Shown here: positions 7,021 to 11,887 of the stretch, in pieces
Position numbering within the stretch: position 1 is the stretch's first letter
Layout of the letters: every line of letters starts with the position of its first letter
Source: an uncultured Prevotella sp.
GTDB taxonomy: Bacteria > Bacteroidota > Bacteroidia > Bacteroidales > Bacteroidaceae
Assembly (NCBI GenBank): GCA_905210845.1
Contig: CAJLYG010000077.1
Location: 1 to 11,887 of the forward strand
Length of the DNA: 11,887 nt
Direction of reading: 5' to 3'
The notes under the pieces: generated by a model
What the model saw: the letters and a program-made list of their open reading frames with translations, nothing else
The model's database searches: none
What the model was told of the DNA's origin: nothing
Position numbers and translations under genes: made by a program

Positions 7021-7326
7021 ATGAGTCAGAAAATTAGAATTAAGCTGAAGTCTTATGACCATAAGTTGGTGGATAAGTCAGCAGAGAAAATTGTGAAAGC
7101 TGTGAAGGCTACGGGCGCAATCGTAAGTGGTCCTATCCCATTGCCAACACACAAGCGTATCTACACGGTAAACCGCAGTACCTTCGTTAACAAGAAATCC
7201 CGTGAGCAGTTCCAGCTCTCCGATTTCAAGCGTCTGATCGACATCTATAGCTCTACAGCCAAGACTGTGGATGCACTGATGAAGCTTGAGTTGCCATCAG
7301 GTGTTGAGGTTGAGATCAAAGTGTAG
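7021..7326 (+). CDS. rpsJ: 30S ribosomal protein S10 (NusE)
   Basis: S10, a small-subunit head protein that also acts with NusB in transcription antitermination. From the ATG at 7021 it is 101 residues, the usual family length, and begins [25 protein letters not shown]. The conserved [28 protein letters not shown] block (about 37-64) and KRLIDIYSS follow. An in-frame ATG at 6964 would add 19 residues unlike any S10 and would put the start inside the hairpin loop, so it is rejected. The region before the ATG (CTTAATAAAAAC) is A-rich without a Shine-Dalgarno site. S10 heads the S10 operon, here run on directly from fusA with a 92-nt spacer. A T-run of eight lies just after the stop (7342-7349 region), without a stem before it. 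Confidence 0.97.
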   Translation: MSQKIRIKLKSYDHKLVDKSAEKIVKAVKATGAIVSGPIPLPTHKRIYTVNRSTFVNKKSREQFQLSDFKRLIDIYSSTAKTVDALMKLELPSGVEVEIKV

Positions 7327-7362
7327 TTTAAATTGAATCGTTTTTTTTAAATCATTATTGAA

Positions 7363-7977
7363 ATGCCAGGATTAATTGGAAGAAAAATCGGAATGACATC
7401 CGTTTTCAGTGCCGACGGTAAGAATGTACCGTGCACTGTTATCGAAGCTGGTCCTTGTGTTGTTACTCAGGTAAAGACCGTTGAGAAAGACGGTTATAAA
7501 GCAATTCAGTTGGGTTTCGGCGAGGCTAAGGAGAAGAATACGACAAAGCCTCTGCTGGGAACATTCAAGAAGGCAGGTACAACACCAAAGAAGCACTTGG
7601 CCGAGTTCAAATTTGACGAGGAATATAACCTCGGCGATACGATCACTGTGGAATTATTCAATGATGCAGAGTTCGTTGATGTAATCGGCACTTCTAAAGG
7701 AAAAGGCTTCCAGGGAGTAGTAAAGCGCCACGGGTTTGGTGGCGTTGGTCAGAGCACACACGGTCAGGACGACCGCGCCCGCAAACCGGGATCTATCGGT
7801 GCTTGTTCTTACCCAGCTAAAGTCTTCAAGGGCATGCGCATGGGTGGCCAGATGGGAGGTGACCGGGTTACGACTCAGAACCTCAAAGTGTTAAAGGTAA
7901 TTCCAGAGCAGAACCTGCTCATCGTGAAGGGTTCTTTCGCTGGATGCAATGGTTCAACCGTATTAATTGAGAAATAA
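7363..7977 (+). CDS. rplC: 50S ribosomal protein L3
   Basis: A 204-residue L3, an early-assembly large-subunit protein whose long loop reaches towards the peptidyl transferase centre. It opens [15 protein letters not shown], as in the family. The long-loop region reads [16 protein letters not shown], then [17 protein letters not shown] and [12 protein letters not shown]; the Gln of GQMG corresponds to the glutamine methylated in E. coli. The globular C-terminus ends in VLIEK. The gap from rpsJ is 36 nt and A/T-rich with no Shine-Dalgarno site. The stop codon TAA overlaps the rplD start by one base (TAATG), so the two should be translationally coupled. Confidence 0.97.
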   Translation: MPGLIGRKIGMTSVFSADGKNVPCTVIEAGPCVVTQVKTVEKDGYKAIQLGFGEAKEKNTTKPLLGTFKKAGTTPKKHLAEFKFDEEYNLGDTITVELFNDAEFVDVIGTSKGKGFQGVVKRHGFGGVGQSTHGQDDRARKPGSIGACSYPAKVFKGMRMGGQMGGDRVTTQNLKVLKVIPEQNLLIVKGSFAGCNGSTVLIEK

Positions 7978-8606
7978 TGGAACTTAGCGTATTAAATATC
8001 AATGGTCAGGAGACCGGTAAAAAGGTAACGTTAAACGAGTCTATCTTCGGAATTGAACCTAATGATCACGTACTCTATCTCGATGTAAAGCAGTATCTTG
8101 CTAATCAGCGTCAGGGTACAGCCAAGTCGAAAGAAAGAAGCGAGCATAGTGGTTCTACTCGTAAGTTAGGTCGCCAGAAAGGTGGCGGCGGTGCTCGTCG
8201 CGGTGACATCAACTCACCAGTACTCGTAGGTGGTGGTCGCGTGTTCGGTCCAAAGCCCCGTGACTATCGTTTTAAATTGAACAAAAAAGTAAAAGTTCTT
8301 GCTCGTAAGTCTGCTTTGTCATATAAGGCACAGGAGAATGCGATCGTTGTCATCGAAGACTTCAATTTCGATGCTCCAAAGACTAAAGATTTTGTAAATA
8401 TTACTAAAAATCTTAAAGTTGATGGAAAGAAGACATTGTTAGTTTTGCCAGAACTTAATAAAAACGTATATTTGTCAGCTCGTAACTTGAAGGGTTCTGA
8501 AGTAATGCTTGCGTCTACACTCAATTCGTATAAAGTTTTGAATGCAGATGTATTGGTTGTGACAGAGAATTCCCTGAAGACTATTGACGAGACCTTAACC
8601 AAATAA
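7977..8606 (+). CDS. rplD: 50S ribosomal protein L4
   Basis: A 209-residue L4, an assembly protein of the large subunit whose extended loop lines the exit tunnel next to L22. The loop is visible as the basic glycine-rich segment [36 protein letters not shown] (about 63-98). The globular domain follows, with LSARNLKG near residue 165. The start overlaps the rplC stop by one base (TAATG). In E. coli L4 represses the S10 operon; the hairpin before rpsJ would be the place to look for an equivalent. The second half of the gene (about 8380-8600) is noticeably richer in A/T-ending codons than its neighbours. A Shine-Dalgarno-like AGGAG follows the stop, before rplW. Confidence 0.97.
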   Translation: MELSVLNINGQETGKKVTLNESIFGIEPNDHVLYLDVKQYLANQRQGTAKSKERSEHSGSTRKLGRQKGGGGARRGDINSPVLVGGGRVFGPKPRDYRFKLNKKVKVLARKSALSYKAQENAIVVIEDFNFDAPKTKDFVNITKNLKVDGKKTLLVLPELNKNVYLSARNLKGSEVMLASTLNSYKVLNADVLVVTENSLKTIDETLTK

Positions 8607-8608
8607 AG

Positions 8609-8613
8609 AGGAG
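8609..8613 (+). promoter_or_regulatory. Shine-Dalgarno-like site before rplW
   Basis: AGGAG at 8609-8613 lies 9 nt before the rplW ATG (8623), an ideal spacing. None of the other ribosomal genes in the window has a comparable site, as expected for Bacteroidetes, whose ribosomes largely ignore such sequences. It may be chance, or a start under special control. Confidence 0.5.
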
Positions 8614-8622
8614 ATATAGAAT

Positions 8623-8916
8623 ATGGCATTTATCATAAAACCATTGGTCACTGAGAAGATGACCAAGATTACAGACAAGCAGCCTAACCGTTTCGGTTTC
8701 GTTGTTCGCCCAGAGGCTAATAAGCTCCAAATCAAGAAAGAGGTCGAAGGTCTGTATCATGTTACAGTAGTTGATGTGAACACATTACGCTATGCAGGCA
8801 AGCGTTCAGCTCGCTATACCAAGGCAGGTCTCGTGAAGGGACAGCGCAATGCGTTCAAGAAAGCAATCGTTACTCTGAAAGAGGGCGAAACAATTGATTT
8901 TTACAGCAATATTTAA
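8623..8916 (+). CDS. rplW: 50S ribosomal protein L23
   Basis: A 97-residue L23, located at the exit of the peptide tunnel, where it is the docking site for trigger factor and the signal recognition particle. It begins MAFIIKPLVTEKMT, matching the family N-terminus with its LVTEK motif (8-12). RFGFVVRPEANKLQIKKEVEGLYHVTVVDVNTLRYAGK follows, and the protein ends with KKAIVTLKEGETIDF near the C-terminus. The gap to rplD is 16 nt and contains an AGGAG at Shine-Dalgarno distance; the gap to rplB is only 7 nt. Confidence 0.97.
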   Translation: MAFIIKPLVTEKMTKITDKQPNRFGFVVRPEANKLQIKKEVEGLYHVTVVDVNTLRYAGKRSARYTKAGLVKGQRNAFKKAIVTLKEGETIDFYSNI

Positions 8917-8923
8917 ATAAAAA

Positions 8924-9748
8924 ATGGCAGTACGTAAATTAAACCCGGTCACACCGGGACAAAGACACAAGGTTATTGGCACGTTCGAGGATATTACTGC
9001 ATCCGTGCCAGAGAAGTCTCTCGTTTACGGTAAACGTTCTACCGGTGGTCGAAACAACACCGGTAAAATGACTGTCCGCTATATTGGTGGCGGTCATAAG
9101 AGAAAGTATCGTATCATCGACTTTAAGCGGGAGAAAGATGGTGTTCCAGCTGTAGTTAAGACAATCGAATACGATCCGAACCGTTCGGCTCGTATCGCTT
9201 TGTTGTATTATGCTGATGGTGAAAAACGTTACATTATTGCTCCTAACGGACTGCAGGTGGGTGCAACACTGATGTCGGGTGCAGATGCTGCCCCGGAAAT
9301 TGGGAATGCCCTTCCTTTGGCAAACATCCCTGTTGGTACTGTAATTCACAACATTGAGTTACGTCCAGGCCAGGGTGCTCTGCTCGTTCGTTCGGCTGGT
9401 AATTTTGCTCAGTTGACTTCTCGTGAGGGTAGCTATTGTGTGATCAAGCTCCCTTCTGGTGAGACTCGTCAGATTCTCTCCGCTTGTAAAGCTACTGTAG
9501 GTAGTGTAGGTAATTCAGATCATGCCCTGGAACAGTCTGGTAAGGCTGGACGTTCCCGCTGGTTGGGTCGCCGCCCGCACAACCGTGGTGTTGTCATGAA
9601 CCCTGTAGACCATCCTATGGGTGGTGGTGAAGGCCGTCAGTCTGGTGGCCATCCTCGTTCTCGTAAGGGCTTGTATGCTAAGGGTCTTAAGACTCGTGCA
9701 CCTAAGAAACTTTCAAACAAGTACATTATTGAAAGAGCAAGTAAGTAA
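8924..9748 (+). CDS. rplB: 50S ribosomal protein L2
   Basis: A 274-residue L2, one of the most conserved large-subunit proteins, needed for subunit association and for peptidyl transferase activity. Family landmarks are [28 protein letters not shown] (40-67), the [24 protein letters not shown] core (81-104), [10 protein letters not shown] (176-185) and the C-terminal [13 protein letters not shown] (226-238). Position 232 is Met, where most bacteria have His in the DHPHGGGEG motif; from memory Met is normal in Bacteroidetes, so this is a lineage trait rather than damage. The basic tail [21 protein letters not shown] is complete. The start follows an A-rich TTTAAATAAAAA leader only 7 nt after rplW. 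Confidence 0.98.
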   Translation: MAVRKLNPVTPGQRHKVIGTFEDITASVPEKSLVYGKRSTGGRNNTGKMTVRYIGGGHKRKYRIIDFKREKDGVPAVVKTIEYDPNRSARIALLYYADGEKRYIIAPNGLQVGATLMSGADAAPEIGNALPLANIPVGTVIHNIELRPGQGALLVRSAGNFAQLTSREGSYCVIKLPSGETRQILSACKATVGSVGNSDHALEQSGKAGRSRWLGRRPHNRGVVMNPVDHPMGGGEGRQSGGHPRSRKGLYAKGLKTRAPKKLSNKYIIERASK

Positions 9749-9770
9749 AAAAGTTAACTAAGAGTAGATT

Positions 9771-10040
9771 ATGAGTCGTTCAATCAAAAAAGGTCCATAT
9801 ATCAACGTATCTCTCGAGAAGAAAATTCTTGCTATGAATGAGAGTGGTAAGAAGAGTGTCGTTAAGACATGGGCCAGAGCATCAATGATCTCCCCGGATT
9901 TCGTGGGACACACTGTTGCAGTTCATAACGGAAATAAATTTATCCCTGTGTACATTACCGAGAACATGGTTGGCCATAAGCTGGGTGAGTTCTCAATGAC
10001 CCGTCGCTTTGGTGGGCACGCTGGTAACAAGAAATCATAA
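9771..10040 (+). CDS. rpsS: 30S ribosomal protein S19
   Basis: An 89-residue S19, which with S13 forms part of the head of the small subunit near the A-site tRNA and the bridge to the large subunit. It begins [19 protein letters not shown] and carries the conserved [49 protein letters not shown] run, ending HAGNKKS. The usual TWSRRSTI segment reads TWARASMI here, a mild divergence. It follows rplB by 22 nt and precedes rplV by 30 nt. Confidence 0.97.
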   Translation: MSRSIKKGPYINVSLEKKILAMNESGKKSVVKTWARASMISPDFVGHTVAVHNGNKFIPVYITENMVGHKLGEFSMTRRFGGHAGNKKS

Positions 10041-10070
10041 GGGACAAACCATTTAAAATTAGAATGAATA

Positions 10071-10475
10071 ATGGGAGCAAGAAAACATATTTCGGCTGAA
10101 AAGAGAAAAGAAGCCCTTAAAAGTTTGTATTTCGCAAAGCTCAATGGTGTTCCTTCTTCACCACGTAAAATGCGCTATGTAGTGGACATGATCCGTGGTA
10201 TGGAAGTGAACCACGCTTTGGGAGTACTGAGGTTCTCCAAGAAGCAGGCTGCTGCAGACGTTGAGAAACTGTTGCGTTCGGCTATTGCTAACTGGGAGAC
10301 GAAGAATGACCGCAAGGCTGAAGACGGCGAACTTTATATCAGTAAGGTGTTCGTTGACGAAGGCGTTACAATGAAACGTATGAGACCGGCACCACAGGGT
10401 CGTGGATACAGAATCCGTAAGCGTAGTAACCACGTTACTTTGTTTGTTGATGCCAAAACTAACGACGATAAATAA
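10071..10475 (+). CDS. rplV: 50S ribosomal protein L22
   Basis: A 134-residue L22, whose beta-hairpin lines the exit tunnel opposite L4 and where macrolide-resistance changes can occur. It is longer than the 110-residue E. coli protein because of an N-terminal extension (about 1-20, [20 protein letters not shown]) and a short acidic tail. Core motifs are [15 protein letters not shown] (29-43), the [17 protein letters not shown] strand and the tunnel hairpin [23 protein letters not shown] (101-123), which is intact with no insertion or deletion. The ATG at 10064 is out of frame and is not used. Confidence 0.97.
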   Translation: MGARKHISAEKRKEALKSLYFAKLNGVPSSPRKMRYVVDMIRGMEVNHALGVLRFSKKQAAADVEKLLRSAIANWETKNDRKAEDGELYISKVFVDEGVTMKRMRPAPQGRGYRIRKRSNHVTLFVDAKTNDDK

Positions 10476-10483
10476 TAAGTAGA

Positions 10484-11215
10484 ATGGGACAGAAAGTTAA
10501 TCCAATAAGCAACCGTCTTGGTATTATCCGTGGTTGGGATTCAAATTGGTTTGGTGGCAAGAATTTCGGCGATAACCTCGTTGAGGACCAGAAAATCCGG
10601 AACTATCTGAACGAGCGCTTGGCAAAGGCCAGTGTTTCTCGTATTGTCATCGAGCGTACATTGAAGCTTGTTACCATTACTATTTGCACAGCCCGTCCGG
10701 GTATCGTCATTGGTAAAGGTGGTCAGGATGTTGACAAACTGAAAGAAGAGCTGAAGAAACTCTATAAGAAGGATATTCAGATCAACATCTTTGAAGTGAA
10801 AAAACCAGAGCTCGACGCTACGATTGTAGGGAATAACATCGCTCGCCAGGTGGAAGGCAAGATCGCATATCGCCGTGCCATCAAGATGGCTATTCAGAAT
10901 ACAATGCGCGCTGGTGCAGAAGGTATCAAAGTTCAAATTAGTGGTCGTCTGAACGGTGCTGAAATGGCACGTAAGGAGATGTACAAAGAGGGACGTACTC
11001 CCTTACATACATTCCGCGCAGACATCGATTATTGTCAGGCAGAAGCCCTCACCAAGGTAGGTTTGTTAGGTATTAAGGTTTGGATTTGCCGTGGAGAAGT
11101 CTACGGAAAGCGTGACCTTACCTTCAACTTTACTCAGGACAAGCAGAATGGTGGCCGTTCTAATAATGGTGGACGGTCTGGCCGTGGTAATCGTAAGAGA
11201 AACAATAACCGTTAA
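10484..11215 (+). CDS. rpsC: 30S ribosomal protein S3
   Basis: A 243-residue S3, which forms part of the mRNA entry channel and its helicase activity together with S4 and S5. The N-terminus [23 protein letters not shown] is the family form. The type II KH domain shows the [16 protein letters not shown] loop, with GKGG at 77-80. The C-terminal domain includes [35 protein letters not shown] and [14 protein letters not shown]. The last 26 residues or so are a low-complexity Gly/Arg/Asn-rich tail ([21 protein letters not shown]), probably disordered and RNA-contacting. The start is 8 nt after the rplV stop; rplP follows after 14 nt. Confidence 0.97.
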   Translation: MGQKVNPISNRLGIIRGWDSNWFGGKNFGDNLVEDQKIRNYLNERLAKASVSRIVIERTLKLVTITICTARPGIVIGKGGQDVDKLKEELKKLYKKDIQINIFEVKKPELDATIVGNNIARQVEGKIAYRRAIKMAIQNTMRAGAEGIKVQISGRLNGAEMARKEMYKEGRTPLHTFRADIDYCQAEALTKVGLLGIKVWICRGEVYGKRDLTFNFTQDKQNGGRSNNGGRSGRGNRKRNNNR

Positions 11216-11229
11216 AAGTAGAAGCTATC

Positions 11230-11658
11230 ATGTTACAGCCAAAAAGAGTAAAATATAGAAGACCTCAAGACGGACGTGGCAATAAGGGCAACGCCCACAG
11301 AGGTACGCAACTGGCTTTCGGCACATTTGGCATCAAGACGCTTGAGGCGAAATGGTTGGACAGCCGTCAGATTGAGGCAGCCCGTGTAGCAGTCAATCGT
11401 TATATGCAACGTGAAGGTCAGGTCTGGATCCGTATCTTCCCGGATAAGCCAATTACCCGCAAGCCTGCGGATGTCCGAATGGGTAAAGGAAAGGGTGATC
11501 CCGCAGGTTGGGTAGCACCTGTTACTCCGGGTCGTATCCTCTTTGAAGTAGAAGGCGTAAGTTTTGATGTGGCTAAAGAGGCACTTCGCCTGGCCGCACA
11601 GAAATTGCCTGTAAAGACTAAGTTTGTTGTTAGACGTGATTACGATAAAAATGCTTAA
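11230..11658 (+). CDS. rplP: 50S ribosomal protein L16
   Basis: A 142-residue L16, which sits near the A-site tRNA in the large subunit and stabilises the accommodated aminoacyl-tRNA. It begins [20 protein letters not shown] and has [50 protein letters not shown] (about 47-95). Arg83 in the RMGKGKG loop corresponds to the arginine hydroxylated in E. coli. The C-terminal [23 protein letters not shown] is complete. rpmC begins 3 nt after the stop. Confidence 0.97.
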   Translation: MLQPKRVKYRRPQDGRGNKGNAHRGTQLAFGTFGIKTLEAKWLDSRQIEAARVAVNRYMQREGQVWIRIFPDKPITRKPADVRMGKGKGDPAGWVAPVTPGRILFEVEGVSFDVAKEALRLAAQKLPVKTKFVVRRDYDKNA

Positions 11659-11661
11659 GCT

Positions 11662-11856
11662 ATGAAGATTAAAGAAGTAAGAGAACTCGCCACGAAAGAT
11701 TTGGCAGAGAAGCTGGAGGCTACTGAGGAAGCTTTACACCAAATGAAGCTGAACCATAGTGTTACTCCACTTGAGAATCCATCACAGATTAAGGCAACTC
11801 GTCGTGATATCGCACGTATGAAGACAGAACTCCGTCAGAGAGAACTTAACAAATAA
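11662..11856 (+). CDS. rpmC: 50S ribosomal protein L29
   Basis: A 64-residue L29, a two-helix protein by the tunnel exit next to L23, part of the docking surface for targeting factors. The sequence is a helical hairpin: MKIKEVRELATKDLAEKLEATEEALHQMKLNHSV, a short turn LENPSQIK, and ATRRDIARMKTELRQRELNK. Length and order (rplP, rpmC, rpsQ) are standard. The start is 3 nt after the rplP stop, and the next frame opens 2 nt after its own stop. Confidence 0.96.
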   Translation: MKIKEVRELATKDLAEKLEATEEALHQMKLNHSVTPLENPSQIKATRRDIARMKTELRQRELNK

Positions 11857-11858
11857 TA

Positions 11859-11887
11859 ATGGTCCAGATGGAAACAAGAAATTTAAG
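11859..11887 (+). CDS. rpsQ: 30S ribosomal protein S17, first codons only (cut by the window end)
   Basis: The frame from 11859 reads MVQMETRNLR before the window ends. In Bacteroidetes S17 begins close to MEARNLRKER, so the ATG at 11868 (METRNLR) is the more likely start, with 11859 a possible three-residue extension. The position straight after rpmC is where rpsQ belongs. The identification rests on seven residues and gene order. Confidence 0.72.

Noticed and set aside
10064..10070. Earlier ATG for L22
   Set aside because: It is out of frame with rplV; the ATG at 10071 gives the family N-terminus.

Overview
The window appears to be two unrelated pieces of bacterial DNA joined at about position 980. 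Bases 1 to about 978 are very G+C-rich. They carry, on the minus strand, the C-terminal half of a MATE-family efflux transporter and the first 47 codons of a small lipoprotein preceded by a textbook AGGAGG ribosome binding site. This suits a high-GC gut-type Firmicute (Clostridia), although the genus cannot be fixed. From about 980 to the end all genes are on the plus strand with moderate G+C. The protein sequences, gene order, near absence of Shine-Dalgarno sites and TAnnTTTG-type promoter elements point to Bacteroidales, most likely Prevotella or a close relative.

The Bacteroidales part starts inside rpoC. About 816 N-terminal residues of RpoC are missing, and an in-frame stop lies just upstream of the join. 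Next comes a gene-free stretch (2837-3267) holding a long symmetrical terminator hairpin, a 44-bp degenerate tandem repeat that can form hairpins, and a promoter. A small DUF3467 gene follows, then a second strong promoter, and then the fused str and S10 ribosomal operons: rpsL, rpsG, fusA, rpsJ, rplC, rplD, rplW, rplB, rpsS, rplV, rpsC, rplP, rpmC and the first codons of rpsQ. As is usual in Bacteroidetes, no tuf gene lies between fusA and rpsJ. Spacing in the second half is tight: a 1-nt overlap between rplC and rplD and gaps of 2-36 nt elsewhere. Wider gaps occur before rpsG (142 nt) and before rpsJ (92 nt, with a 10-bp perfect hairpin).

Together the plus-strand genes make the transcription and translation core: the RNA polymerase beta' catalytic C-terminus, decoding proteins S12 and S7, the translocase EF-G, and proteins of both ribosomal subunits. 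I find no mobile element, CRISPR array, tRNA, rRNA or new defence or metabolic system. The points most worth a second look are the chimeric join, the covarying 44-bp hairpin repeats after rpoC, the possible regulatory leader upstream of rpsJ, and an unexpected Shine-Dalgarno-like site before rplW.
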